DNA of 64,000 bases from an uncultured Porphyromonadaceae bacterium (GCA_900548975.1 URMS01000012.1:25082-89081); one strand, 5' to 3'; shown: positions 52,149-61,183, counted from the first letter of the stretch. Program-made: numbers and translations. Notes: generated by a model from the letters alone, not told the origin.

Positions 52149-53585
52149 ATGAAAACCCCTTCATCTTCATCGCATCGCAAGACTAAAGCCTCCTGGGAAG
52201 TCGAAGACCGGTCGGTATTCGCATCGGGCATTTTCTTCTCGGCGCGGCAGGCCCTACGGCGTCATGCCACAGGTGGAAATGTGCTCATCGCAGCAACCGT
52301 GCTCGCACTTATAATAGCAAATATACCGGCCATAAACCAGACCTATTTTTCATTCTGGGAACAGGAAGTACGCCTGCAGCTTGGCGACTTCAACTTCTTC
52401 AGCCACAGCGGACACCCCATGTCGCTGCTGGCGTTTATCAACGACGCCCTCATGGCCATATTCTTCTTCACAATAGGCCTCGAGATAAAGCGCGAGGTGC
52501 TGGTGGGCGAGCTGTCGTCGTTCAAGCAGGCTTTGCTGCCGATTGTCGGCGCTATCGGCGGCATGGTTGTTCCGGTGTTCATCTACTATCTCATGAGCCG
52601 TGGAACCGACTATACCGGCGGAGCCGCCATACCCATGGCCACCGACATAGCATTCTCGCTGGGCGTACTGGCCATGCTCGGCAAGCGCGTGCCCATGTCG
52701 CTCAAGATATTCCTCACCACACTCGCCGTGGTCGACGACATCGGCGGCATCATAGTCATAGCCGCTTTCTACTCCACACACATCGAGGCGATGCTGCTGC
52801 TCTACGCCGCCGGACTGCTCGGCATACTCCTGCTGGGCTCGGTACTGCGCATAAAGAGTAAGATTTTCTACCTCGGCATAGGCGGCATCATATGGTTCCT
52901 CTTCCTCAACTCGGGCATACACCCGACCATAGCGGGTGTCCTTGTGGCGTTCTGCGTGCCTGCATCGCCGGTGTTCGCGCCAAAGAAATACATAAAAACC
53001 ATACGCCGCTCGATATCGCACTTCTCGCAGGACGACGAAGAAAGCCTCGAACAGAAAACCATTCTCGACAAAGAACAGATGAACTGGCTCAAAGAGGTCG
53101 AAAGCGCTTCGGACAAAGTGATTTCACCGCTTCAGGACCTCGAAGACTCCCTGCATCCGATAGTCAACTTCTTCATAGTGCCGCTCTTTGCCTTCGCCAA
53201 CGCCGGTATATTCCTGCTCGACATGAATCCGGCCACACTCTTCGAAGGCATATCCCTCGCAGTGATGTGCGCTCTGGTCGTCGGCAAATTCCTGGGCATA
53301 CTGTCGTTCTCGTGGCTGGCCGTTAAACTGCGGCTCGCACCCATGCCCGCCCACTCCAACTGGCACATGATGTCATCTATATCCATGCTCGGCGGCATCG
53401 GATTCACCGTGTCGCTGTTCATTGCCACACTCACCTTCGACGCCGCTCAGCCCGCTCAGGCCTATCTGCTCGACCATGCCAAACTCGGCATCGTGGCCGG
53501 CTCGCTCATTGCCGGAACGGTAGCCTTCGTATGGCTCCACTTCACCCTGCCGCGAGGTGTGGCTCCCGATGCCGTTGAAGAATAA
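52149..53585 (+). CDS. nhaA: Na+/H+ antiporter NhaA
   Basis: A 478-residue, twelve-helix inner-membrane antiporter for sodium and pH balance. Segments FFTIGLEIKREVLVGELSS, PMATDIAFSLGVLAMLGKR and TLAVVDDIGGIIVIA (the ion-binding Asp pair) are classic for NhaA. The N-terminus has a ~40-residue Ser/Lys-rich extension and a charged loop near residue 290-330 that lengthen it over the E. coli protein (388). The final segment FVWLHFTLPRGV is basic. It has no obvious partner gene. Confidence 0.96.
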   Translation: MKTPSSSSHRKTKASWEVEDRSVFASGIFFSARQALRRHATGGNVLIAATVLALIIANIPAINQTYFSFWEQEVRLQLGDFNFFSHSGHPMSLLAFINDALMAIFFFTIGLEIKREVLVGELSSFKQALLPIVGAIGGMVVPVFIYYLMSRGTDYTGGAAIPMATDIAFSLGVLAMLGKRVPMSLKIFLTTLAVVDDIGGIIVIAAFYSTHIEAMLLLYAAGLLGILLLGSVLRIKSKIFYLGIGGIIWFLFLNSGIHPTIAGVLVAFCVPASPVFAPKKYIKTIRRSISHFSQDDEESLEQKTILDKEQMNWLKEVESASDKVISPLQDLEDSLHPIVNFFIVPLFAFANAGIFLLDMNPATLFEGISLAVMCALVVGKFLGILSFSWLAVKLRLAPMPAHSNWHMMSSISMLGGIGFTVSLFIATLTFDAAQPAQAYLLDHAKLGIVAGSLIAGTVAFVWLHFTLPRGVAPDAVEE

Positions 53586-53672
53586 TCCGGGGCTCCCTTA
53601 CGTGCCCTCCGACAAGAAAAACGGCCTCCAGACACCTCTCGAAAGGTCTTAATTATCTTTAACAGAGGGAAA

Positions 53673-53704
53673 TTTGGCGATTTCACATTTGTTTGTTAAT
53701 TTTG
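53673..53704 (+). promoter_or_regulatory. Consensus promoter for rprX-rprY
   Basis: TTTG (53673-53676), 20 bases, then TAATTTTG (53697-53704), a full match to the Bacteroidetes consensus, giving a leader of about 120 bases before the ATG at 53830. The leader is AT-rich with no clear structure. Confidence 0.7.
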
Positions 53705-53829
53705 ACGCGAAATGTTAAACTTCATCCCCGAATACCCTTCCTTCTCCCGAACTTTAACATTCGCTATTTGTTAACAAAATATACATATTTTAAAACAGCT
53801 CCCGCGGCCCCGCGCCAAGGAACAACAAT

Positions 53830-55359
53830 ATGAAGAAACAGACTATCTGGATACTGACCATAGTGATGGGACTATGCTTCATGGCGCTTCTGTGCATACA
53901 GATATTCTACATGAAAAACATAGTGCAGATACGCTACGAGCAATTCTCGCAGGGCGTACGCCAGAGCCTTGTGGCTGTGGCCACCCATCTGGAACAGGAC
54001 GAGACCAGGCATTTCCTCGAAGAAGATGTGCGTCAGGTCGAGACCTCGGCCGTGGTGTCGCAGTACCTCGGCGATCCGGTGCCGCGCCTCGACGGTATCA
54101 AATATTCGTTCACGACCAAGACCGGCCTCGAGGCCGACCTTACCATAAAAGGCGATATCAACGAAATATCCAAGATACAGGGTGGAGGTACCGTTGGCGC
54201 CCACTACCGCGCCTTCCAGAACGACTACCGCAACCGCTATCTCTATCAGAAAGGCATGCTCGACGATGTGATTCTCAACATTATGTCGAAAGCCTCCACA
54301 CGCCCCGTGAGCGAGCGCGCCGACTCCGCCCGGGTATGCACCTACCTGCGGCAGGAACTCGACACCCTCGGCCTGAAAGTGCCGTTCGAATTCGCCGTTG
54401 CCAACTATGCCGGCACCGTACTCTACAAATCGGCCGGATTCCATACCGCGGCGTCCGACCGCGACAACATGTTCATACAGACACTCTTCCCCAATGACGG
54501 CGCCGGGCCCCACAACTACCTCAAGGTATATTTCCCGACAAAATCCGACTACATTTTCTCGTCGATATCTTTCCTGGTGCCGGCTTTCGCTTTCACATTC
54601 ATATTGCTGATAATATTTGTCTACACCATCATCGTGGCTTTCAGGCAAAAGAAACTCACCGAGATGAAAAACGACTTCATCAACAATATGACCCATGAAT
54701 TCAAGACGCCGATTTCATCGATATCGCTGGCGGCACAGATGCTCAACGACCAGAGCGTGCGCAAATCGCCCATGATGCTGCAGCAGATATCCACCGTCAT
54801 TACCGACGAGACAAAGCGTCTGCGTTTCCAGGTGGAAAAAGTGCTCCAGATGTCGATGTTCGACCGCCAGAAAGCCACCCTCAAGCTCGAGGAAGTCGAC
54901 GCCAACGCCGCCATCTTCAACATCGTCAACACCTTCAAGCTCAAAGTCGAGAAATACGGGGGCTCCATCAGCGCCGACCTCGACGCCATGGATGCTATCG
55001 TCACTGTCGACGAAATGCACTTCACCAACGTTATCTTCAACCTCCTCGACAACGCCGTGAAATACCGCAGCGAGGAGCGTCCACTCAAGCTCACCGTCGC
55101 CTCGCGCGATCTCTCGGACGAACGCCTGCAGATTACCATCGAGGACAACGGCATAGGCATACGGCGCGACGACCTCAAGAAGATTTTCGACAAATTCTAC
55201 CGCGTATCCACCGGCAACCGCCACGATGTCAAAGGTTTCGGCCTCGGACTGGCCTACGTCCGCAAGATGATAGGCGAACTCGGAGGCGACATCCGCGTGG
55301 AAAGCGAATTCAACGTAGGAACAAAATTTATAATAATACTACCACTCTCTAAAAATTAA
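53830..55359 (+). CDS. rprX: Sensor histidine kinase, RprX-like
   Basis: A 509-residue membrane kinase of two-component signalling. Membrane helices are at about 5-27 and 238-262, framing a ~210-residue periplasmic sensor. The H-box NNMTHEFKTPISS has His289, the N-box is NLLDNAVKYRS, and the G-boxes are IEDNGIGI and GFGLGLAYV. N-terminal sequence and organisation closely resemble RprX of Bacteroides fragilis, from which I take the name. It is followed 5 bases later by its response regulator. Confidence 0.88.
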   Translation: MKKQTIWILTIVMGLCFMALLCIQIFYMKNIVQIRYEQFSQGVRQSLVAVATHLEQDETRHFLEEDVRQVETSAVVSQYLGDPVPRLDGIKYSFTTKTGLEADLTIKGDINEISKIQGGGTVGAHYRAFQNDYRNRYLYQKGMLDDVILNIMSKASTRPVSERADSARVCTYLRQELDTLGLKVPFEFAVANYAGTVLYKSAGFHTAASDRDNMFIQTLFPNDGAGPHNYLKVYFPTKSDYIFSSISFLVPAFAFTFILLIIFVYTIIVAFRQKKLTEMKNDFINNMTHEFKTPISSISLAAQMLNDQSVRKSPMMLQQISTVITDETKRLRFQVEKVLQMSMFDRQKATLKLEEVDANAAIFNIVNTFKLKVEKYGGSISADLDAMDAIVTVDEMHFTNVIFNLLDNAVKYRSEERPLKLTVASRDLSDERLQITIEDNGIGIRRDDLKKIFDKFYRVSTGNRHDVKGFGLGLAYVRKMIGELGGDIRVESEFNVGTKFIIILPLSKN

Positions 55360-55364
55360 CGACT

Positions 55365-56069
55365 ATGGAAGAAAGAATAAAAATTCTTCTCTGCGAAGAC
55401 GACGAAAACCTCGGCATGCTCCTTCGCGAGTATCTCCAGGCCAAAGGCTGCTACGCCGACCTCTTCGTCGACGGAGAAGCCGGTTACAAAGCTTTCCTCA
55501 AAGGAAAGTACGACATCTGCATCCTCGACGTGATGATGCCCAAGAAAGACGGCCTCACTCTCGCCCAGGAAATCCGTGCCGTCAACTCCGAAATACCCAT
55601 CATATTCCTTACCGCCAAATCGCTCAAAGACGATATCCTCGAAGGCTTCAAGATCGGTGCCGACGACTATATCACCAAGCCCTTCTCGATGGAAGAACTC
55701 GTGTTCCGCATCGAAGCCATCCTGCGCCGCGTCAAGGGTAAGAAAGGCAAGGAAATAACCATGTACAAGATAGGCAAATTCACTTTCGACACCCAGAAAC
55801 AGGTGCTCCTCATCGGCGACAAGATCACCAAGCTCACCACCAAGGAATCGGAACTCCTCAGCCTGCTTTGCGCCCATGTCAACGAAATCCTCGAGCGCAA
55901 CTACGCACTCAAAACCATCTGGATCGACGACAACTACTTCAACGCCCGCTCCATGGACGTCTACATCACCAAGCTCCGCAAGCACCTCAAGGACGATCCC
56001 TCCATCGAAATCATCAACATCCACGGCAAAGGCTACAAACTCATAGCCCCCGAAGCCGACACCCACTGA
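55365..56069 (+). CDS. rprY: OmpR/PhoB-family response regulator, RprY-like
   Basis: A 234-residue DNA-binding regulator. The receiver domain (residues ~5-120) has the acidic pair in LCEDDENLG, the phospho-acceptor Asp55 in LDVMMPKKDG, the T/S in FLTAK and the K in ITKPFSMEEL. The C-terminal OmpR-type winged helix follows (TTKESELLSLLCAHVNEIL, SMDVYITKLRKHL). Near-identity in pattern to RprY of Bacteroides supports the name. The preceding kinase is its partner; a terminator lies 28 bases after the stop. Confidence 0.93.
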   Translation: MEERIKILLCEDDENLGMLLREYLQAKGCYADLFVDGEAGYKAFLKGKYDICILDVMMPKKDGLTLAQEIRAVNSEIPIIFLTAKSLKDDILEGFKIGADDYITKPFSMEELVFRIEAILRRVKGKKGKEITMYKIGKFTFDTQKQVLLIGDKITKLTTKESELLSLLCAHVNEILERNYALKTIWIDDNYFNARSMDVYITKLRKHLKDDPSIEIINIHGKGYKLIAPEADTH

Positions 56070-56096
56070 TTCCCCCACTCCACCAAATAAAACACA

Positions 56097-56133
56097 GTCC
56101 CGGAAGCCCACCAGCCCCCGGGACATGTTTTTT
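56097..56133 (+). terminator. Intrinsic terminator of rprX-rprY
   Basis: GTCCCGG/CCGGGAC, a perfect 7-bp stem (56097-56103, 56118-56124) with a 14-base loop, followed by TTTTTT at 56128-56133. Confidence 0.75.
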
Positions 56134-56201
56134 ATGTTTCAGAGTCGAACATCCCTATTACAAAAAAACACGGTTCACTATAAGCACTAAAGCCTCTAAG
56201 G

Positions 56202-56231
56202 TTTGATATTAAGGAAAAAAGCTTATCTTTG
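56202..56231 (+). promoter_or_regulatory. Promoter for the KAP ATPase unit
   Basis: TTTG (56202-56205), 18 bases, then TATCTTTG (56224-56231). The small ORF starts 25 bases further on. Confidence 0.6.
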
Positions 56232-56255
56232 CATTATCAAACAGATAAAGCAGCC

Positions 56256-56351
56256 ATGATACTCTCCGTCCCTAAGCCGCCTATGGATCGCTCCGATGTC
56301 GCCCGTTGTTTCCGCGATAATTTGAAACCAACATCTCTCGAAAATGAATAA
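56256..56351 (+). CDS. Small ORF (31 residues) overlapping the KAP ATPase start
   Basis: ATG at 56256 opens a 31-codon frame (MILSVPKPPMDRSDVARCFR, then DNLKPTSLENE) ending with TAA at 56349-56351. It is the first ATG after the promoter and its end overlaps the KAP ATG (56344) by 8 bases, so translation of the two is likely coupled. The peptide has no membrane segment or motif I know. It could be a leader peptide, a small partner, or chance; codon use is not informative at this length. Confidence 0.35.
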   Translation: MILSVPKPPMDRSDVARCFRDNLKPTSLENE

Positions 56352-58263
56352 TCACAGATCCTCATTATCAGATACTCCACTTACTTTATCGACCAATGAC
56401 TTTGGGACCGAAAAGTATGTAGAAGGTCTTGTCAGATTCATCGAACACTCCGCAGCTCCCATTACTATTGCCTTAAAAGGCGAATGGGGCAGCGGGAAAA
56501 CGTCGCTAATGAATCGGCTTTACAATGATCTTTGCTCAGACGATAAGGATTTTATTGGTATCAAAATCAATACTTGGGAGTTCTCCATGTTGGCAACTCC
56601 AGAGGAAACTGTAGTGAAGATTATAGTACACCTTGTAAATTCATTATCCGATAACGACCCTAAAACATCTGAAAAGCTAATTAATTTCACAAAGAACGCC
56701 GCTAATTTTGTCTTTCGAGCACTTCGAGAATGGGGAAAAGGTGTTGCGCCCGGTGCCGGAGTCGCCATGGAAACAATGAATATCCCTAATGAAATTTTCT
56801 CTCCGGAAGGACATCGAGGGACTGTGACTCTTTCTGATCTTAAGGACTCTCTTACTCAAGCAATATCGAAATCGCTTGGCGACACTAAAAAAGGCGTCAT
56901 AATCTTTGTCGATGATCTGGACCGTTTGAATCCACCTTTAGCGGTACAAATTCTGGAACTCCTTAAAAACATCTTTACCCTTGACAATTGCATCTTTGTT
57001 CTCGCTATCGACTACGATGTCGTTGTTAAAGGCCTCGAACCAAAATTTGGCCCTTATAAGCCGGAAAACGATAGAGAATTTCGCTCCTTCTTCGACAAGA
57101 TAATTCAGGTACCGTTCTCCCTCCCGGTAAGCAATTACCGACCAATGGAATTCGTATTTGATTCTCTTGTCGCTATAAACTATATTACGCGGGCTGAGAG
57201 AAATATCCCAATCATTCAAAAGTCTATCGAAAGGATTGTAGTATCTTCTGTCGGCAAAAATCCCCGTGCTATAAAGAGGCTTATCAATACGCTTTCCCTC
57301 TTGGATTGCATTTCTAAATGCTCCTCCAACGAGAGTACAACCGAAACTATTGAATATAAAATCATAAATTTTGCTATTGTAAGCCTTCAGGTCTGCTATC
57401 CTAAAATTTATGATATGCTGTTAGTAAATCCACTTTTCACAAAGTGGGATGCTCACATCGCCGCAAAATTGGGTCTGCATCTCAGTAATAATGAGAGTGA
57501 CAACATAGAGGAAATCAATGGTGAAATTATTCTTGATGCTCTTTGCGATAAGGAAATTTTCTATGACAAGCATCATGCCGAAATCCTTGAATTAATTTCA
57601 CTTGTTAACCGCAACGCAGAACTGCTTAATCCAAAATCTCCGGGAGAAGCTATACAGGAATTATTGTTCCGGTCTTCAGTTACAAATGTGTCTACTTCGG
57701 AACCAATTAAATTTGACCGGAAAGACTTGATTTACAAGCTTCATGATAACGTCTGGAGTTATATTACCTCCAAATTGCCGGACTTAAGGTCACAATTCAA
57801 ACGGAATACAGGAAATGGCGGATATTATATATTTCTTAATGATGATTCATATTTCGAGGTGATATTCCAGCCACATGAAGGCATTGGAAAAATTTCACTT
57901 CGCATATCCCTCGATGTTTGGAACAGACGCCCGGAACGACTTAAAGATGCTCCATATAGTGAAGTTATATCTGATCATTCTGTCCTCAATGTGATCAAGC
58001 CAATGAACGATGTCGTTAAACGTCTGACCCAATATGGCCTTATCGAAGGTAAGACCTTCGAAGAAAAATATCGTTTTAACGATATTATTGAGGAGTACAA
58101 GTTTCGTGAAGGAGAACTCTGGAACGCCATCTCCGGCTCCCTTGACTATTGGATTAATGTCAAGAATGTATCTGATTTCGAGGATTCGCAAATTATCAGA
58201 GCCATAGGAGATCTTATAATCGGTGCGTACGAAATGAAAACTCTTGCATTGCAAATAAAGTAA
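56344..58263 (+). CDS. KAP-family P-loop ATPase
   Basis: A 639-residue STAND-related NTPase of the KAP family. Walker A is GEWGSGKTS (46-54), Walker B GVIIFVDDLDRL near 184-195, followed by ALVLD/FVLAIDYDVV and the FFDKIIQVPF segment and the FVALNPRAIKR-like KNPRAIKRLIN sensor region. No membrane helices interrupt the Walker A-B interval, unlike many KAP proteins. The C-terminal ~250 residues are an unrecognised alpha/beta domain. KAP NTPases occur in phage-exclusion proteins such as PifA. Its AT-rich composition against GC-rich neighbours points to horizontal acquisition. Confidence 0.85.
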   Translation: MNNHRSSLSDTPLTLSTNDFGTEKYVEGLVRFIEHSAAPITIALKGEWGSGKTSLMNRLYNDLCSDDKDFIGIKINTWEFSMLATPEETVVKIIVHLVNSLSDNDPKTSEKLINFTKNAANFVFRALREWGKGVAPGAGVAMETMNIPNEIFSPEGHRGTVTLSDLKDSLTQAISKSLGDTKKGVIIFVDDLDRLNPPLAVQILELLKNIFTLDNCIFVLAIDYDVVVKGLEPKFGPYKPENDREFRSFFDKIIQVPFSLPVSNYRPMEFVFDSLVAINYITRAERNIPIIQKSIERIVVSSVGKNPRAIKRLINTLSLLDCISKCSSNESTTETIEYKIINFAIVSLQVCYPKIYDMLLVNPLFTKWDAHIAAKLGLHLSNNESDNIEEINGEIILDALCDKEIFYDKHHAEILELISLVNRNAELLNPKSPGEAIQELLFRSSVTNVSTSEPIKFDRKDLIYKLHDNVWSYITSKLPDLRSQFKRNTGNGGYYIFLNDDSYFEVIFQPHEGIGKISLRISLDVWNRRPERLKDAPYSEVISDHSVLNVIKPMNDVVKRLTQYGLIEGKTFEEKYRFNDIIEEYKFREGELWNAISGSLDYWINVKNVSDFEDSQIIRAIGDLIIGAYEMKTLALQIK

Positions 58264-58279
58264 TCTGAACCCTGACGAT

Positions 58280-59290
58280 TCAGAGGGGCGGGAAGCCGAG
58301 GGGGACGGTGGCATCTGCGATCTTCCAGGTGCCGTCGACTTTGGTCATGGTGAATGTGGTAGAGCCTTTATGGCCCATGTCGGACCACCGGACTACGACG
58401 GTGTTGTCAGCGCCCGGAACTACCGAAAGGACCTGCGAAGGCGAATCATCGCCATCCTGCATACCCGAGCGGAGCAGCCAGGTGGCAAAGCCTCCTCCAT
58501 CGGCGTCGTTTTCCTCCCACAGACGTCTGAGAAAGCCCACGGTGCATATATCGTCCCACATCCCGGACTGCTCACTCGCCGAGGTGCGGAACACCCCGTT
58601 CTCATAGAGATTTCTGATTTTCTTTTCTATGTCCGGGAACTGAGCGGTAAAGTCACTTTTGTCGCCTCGTATAATTATAGTTCCCGGCTCTCTGAAGAAT
58701 ATCGGCCAAAGCATCTTCAGAGTTTTTTTCTCGGGTGTATAGTATTTCACCATGAATCTCGGCAGAGCAGCTACAAGACGGAGAGCTTCGGCGTTTGCGG
58801 CCTCGTCTGTGCTCGATTCAATCACCTTGCCGTCGGAGACAGAACCGTCGGGATGAACCAGAAATTCCACCACCACCCTTTCGTTGCCGCGGTAGCCTTC
58901 GGGAATACGGATATTCGCGTTGACCCATTCCTTAAGGCGGCCGTTTCCGCCGGGAAATTCGCAATAAGGCTCGGTACACATGGTGCGCGCCGACGCCTGC
59001 GCCTTCGCTTTAACGGCCGAAAGAGTTTCCGGCGACACGGTGATAAATATTGCCCTGTTACCGTATCTGTCGTCCTTCACTTTCATTTCCGCAATAGAAT
59101 CGACAGGCACCATGCCGGGGTCGGCACCGCTTATCCATTCGTTATTTAAATACCAGAATACGGTTTCTGTATCCTTCTGCGTCAGAGGATATCGGAGTTC
59201 CTGCACTACGGTATCGGCCGCACTGCAGTTCTGAGCGAGAGCCACACCGGCCTGAGCAAGAGCTAAAACGACAAAAACAAGCTTTTTCAT
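58280..59290 (-). CDS. TonB C-terminal-like domain protein with DUF3828-like C-terminus
   Basis: A 336-residue exported protein (ATG at 59290, signal MKKLVFVVLALAQAGVALA; a longer frame lacks a signal). Residues ~105-190 (GRLKEWVNANIRIPEGYRGN, VVVEFLVHPDGSVSDGKVIE) are the TonB C-terminal fold that normally drives outer-membrane receptors, but there is no membrane anchor or Pro-rich spacer. The C-terminal ~110 residues (MWDDICTVGFLRRLWEEND, TTFTMTKVDGTWKIAD) look like DUF3828. It may instead bind peptidoglycan or act as a periplasmic assembly factor. It has a good promoter 25 bases upstream and converges on the KAP gene. Confidence 0.7.
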   Translation of the reverse strand: MKKLVFVVLALAQAGVALAQNCSAADTVVQELRYPLTQKDTETVFWYLNNEWISGADPGMVPVDSIAEMKVKDDRYGNRAIFITVSPETLSAVKAKAQASARTMCTEPYCEFPGGNGRLKEWVNANIRIPEGYRGNERVVVEFLVHPDGSVSDGKVIESSTDEAANAEALRLVAALPRFMVKYYTPEKKTLKMLWPIFFREPGTIIIRGDKSDFTAQFPDIEKKIRNLYENGVFRTSASEQSGMWDDICTVGFLRRLWEENDADGGGFATWLLRSGMQDGDDSPSQVLSVVPGADNTVVVRWSDMGHKGSTTFTMTKVDGTWKIADATVPLGFPPL

Positions 59291-59314
59291 AAAAATCCCA
59301 TTAAACTTTCTGCG

Positions 59315-59347
59315 CAAAGATAATGAAAATTTCTTAAGTGGCTCAAA
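59315..59347 (-). promoter_or_regulatory. Promoter for the TonB-domain protein
   Basis: TTTG (59344-59347), 21 bases, then TATCTTTG (59315-59322) on the minus strand; leader of about 20 bases before the ATG at 59290. Confidence 0.7.
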
Positions 59348-59394
59348 AAAAAGCATTTATCTTTATTTCACCTTTTCCCGCAAAAGCACAAACA

Positions 59395-59453
59395 AAGCCC
59401 CGGAGTTGCATTATGCAAAAAATGCCACGCCAGTAGGGGCAACTCCGGGGCTT
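59395..59453 (-). terminator. Terminator-like inverted repeat after tpx
   Basis: A perfect 15-bp inverted repeat (59395-59409 with 59439-59453, AAGCCCCGGAGTTGC) with a 29-base loop, 20 bases past the tpx stop. On the minus strand it is followed by TTGTTTGT. It can also serve as a barrier between tpx and the TonB-domain gene. Confidence 0.6.
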
Positions 59454-59473
59454 CGGAAAATCGATTGTATCGC

Positions 59474-59977
59474 TTACTTCGCGAGTACCGAAAGAGCGGC
59501 CTTGTAGGCCGGTTCGTGTGTTATTTCTTCTACCAGATCCGAGAAGATAACCTTGTGGTTTTCGTCGAGCACTATCACAGCACGCGCCAACAGACCGGCC
59601 AGCGGACCGTCGACCATCTCAAGACCGTAGTTCTTCACGAAATCGCCATGACGGAATGCCGACGCCGATACGAGCTTGTCGATGCCTTCGGCGGTGCAGA
59701 AGCGGCCCTGTGCGAACGGAAGATCCATCGACACGCATATCACCTGCGTATTGTCGAGTGCGGCTGCTTCCTGATTGAATCGGCGTACCGATGTGGCGCA
59801 CACAGGAGTGTCGAGGCTCGGGAAGACATTGAGCACAACGCGCTTGCCATTGAAATCGGACAGATGTATATCTTCAAGCGAATTGCTTACCAGAGTAAAC
59901 TCCGGAGCCTGAGTGCCCACTGCGGGGATATCTCCGTAGGTATGAATTGGAGTACCTTTGAAATAGATTGTTTCCAT
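59474..59977 (-). CDS. tpx: Thiol peroxidase (atypical 2-Cys peroxiredoxin)
   Basis: A 167-residue enzyme that reduces lipid and hydrogen peroxides with thioredoxin. The peroxidatic Cys60 is in SLDTPVCATSVRRFN and the resolving Cys94 in GRFCTAEG; both are diagnostic of Tpx. Length is normal. It is 6 bases downstream of the gene for a thioredoxin-like periplasmic protein, so the two are probably co-transcribed; a terminator-like repeat follows. Confidence 0.97.
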   Translation of the reverse strand: METIYFKGTPIHTYGDIPAVGTQAPEFTLVSNSLEDIHLSDFNGKRVVLNVFPSLDTPVCATSVRRFNQEAAALDNTQVICVSMDLPFAQGRFCTAEGIDKLVSASAFRHGDFVKNYGLEMVDGPLAGLLARAVIVLDENHKVIFSDLVEEITHEPAYKAALSVLAK

Positions 59978-59983
59978 ATTAAA

Positions 59984-61183
59984 CTAATTACTTAAGCTTG
60001 CTTTTTGAATAACAAGCGAGCGGAAGTCTTGGTTGTATCCACGAAGAAAATCTTTGACCACGCCGTCGGCTCCCACAAAGAGTAGCACCGGGGTATCGGC
60101 GCCCACCCCGCATTCGGTAGCGGCTCCCCGGGCATTCATGAGCAGATGCTCGCCAGGGCGGATCGACGGCACCACAGCCTCGATATCGTCGACACGATGG
60201 TTTATAAAAGCCCACACCACATCGACATTGAAGGGCAGATAGTCGACAGCAGCCCGCGTCTGGCTCACAAACTCGGGCGTAGACCCTACTTCGGCATCTA
60301 CGAATGCATAGATGGTCGGAGCCGCCAGGGCCTCGCCGTTTTCGTGCAGATAGCGCTCGCCGGTTGTGGTCGGCGCGGTGATGCGCGGCAAGGGCTTGCC
60401 CGGAAGATTTTCGAGCGAGTAAGAACTGCCGCGATAGCGCCCGAAAGCATCGGGATAGCGGTCGGCGAGCGTGCTTTCATCTATAACGGTCAGCGGCATG
60501 TTTTTTCCGCTGTCGCCGTAGCAGATGGTTATACTCTGCTCGCCGAGCTGGCCGGGATTGTTTTCCAGTTCTATCTTGCGGGGCATGAATGTGGCAGGAT
60601 CGAGTATGTAGGTATACTCGGCCGCATCGTAGCCGTTGAAGCGCCGCACACCCTCGACCACGGTAGAGCGCACTCCGCCCACTACCGTATCGGGTGTCAC
60701 CTTATAGATATATGATGTGTCGGTCATCATATCGGCGAAGCGATCGCCCAAATAGACCGGCAGAAGGTCGACAAACTGCGCCAGATTCTGCACTCCCCTG
60801 CCCACATTGCCCGACGGCGCGAAGGGTACCGGGTCCCACTGGGCATGATACTCCTGCAGTCTGCTGTCGCGGAAACGGTAGTGGGCGCCGTCGGCATAGG
60901 CCGAAAAGCCTTCCGATATGCCCGACGGCGCCGGCAGGCGCCAGTCTATAAGATAATTGCACAGAGCCAGGGTATCTCCTGCCGACACAGGAGTCTCATA
61001 GAGCGCTATCGTGTATGTCACCGGATCGGGCAACGACGGCAGAAGCACCTCGTATGAGCAGGAATCGGCATAAAAAGTGGTGGCCGACAGCCTACGGGAA
61101 ATGTCGGCTAAAGAATTGGCGGCGCCGATGCAGCCTGTGGCCATCAGCGCCGAAGCAAGAATTATAGCACAGCGTTTTTGCAT
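59984..61183 (-). CDS. Exported protein with LolA-like and thioredoxin-like domains
   Basis: A 399-residue exported protein read from the ATG at 61183 (MQKRCAIILASALMATGC, weak lipobox). The N-terminal ~220 residues (YADSCSYEVLLPSLPDPVTY, TVVEGVRRFNGYDAAEYTYI) resemble an outer-membrane lipoprotein-sorting (LolA-like) beta-half-barrel. The C-terminal ~130 residues (PTIYAFVDAEVGSTPEF, TPVLLFVGADGVVKDFLRGY) look like a thioredoxin fold but lack a CxxC pair, so a catalytic redox role is doubtful. It is 6 bases upstream of tpx, and 61 bases after the sensor kinase gene. Confidence 0.6.
   Translation of the reverse strand: MQKRCAIILASALMATGCIGAANSLADISRRLSATTFYADSCSYEVLLPSLPDPVTYTIALYETPVSAGDTLALCNYLIDWRLPAPSGISEGFSAYADGAHYRFRDSRLQEYHAQWDPVPFAPSGNVGRGVQNLAQFVDLLPVYLGDRFADMMTDTSYIYKVTPDTVVGGVRSTVVEGVRRFNGYDAAEYTYILDPATFMPRKIELENNPGQLGEQSITICYGDSGKNMPLTVIDESTLADRYPDAFGRYRGSSYSLENLPGKPLPRITAPTTTGERYLHENGEALAAPTIYAFVDAEVGSTPEFVSQTRAAVDYLPFNVDVVWAFINHRVDDIEAVVPSIRPGEHLLMNARGAATECGVGADTPVLLFVGADGVVKDFLRGYNQDFRSLVIQKASLSN

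Noticed and set aside
52043..52231. A 62-codon minus-strand frame upstream of nhaA
   Set aside because: It overlaps the nhaA N-terminus, and I see no motif or coupled neighbour.
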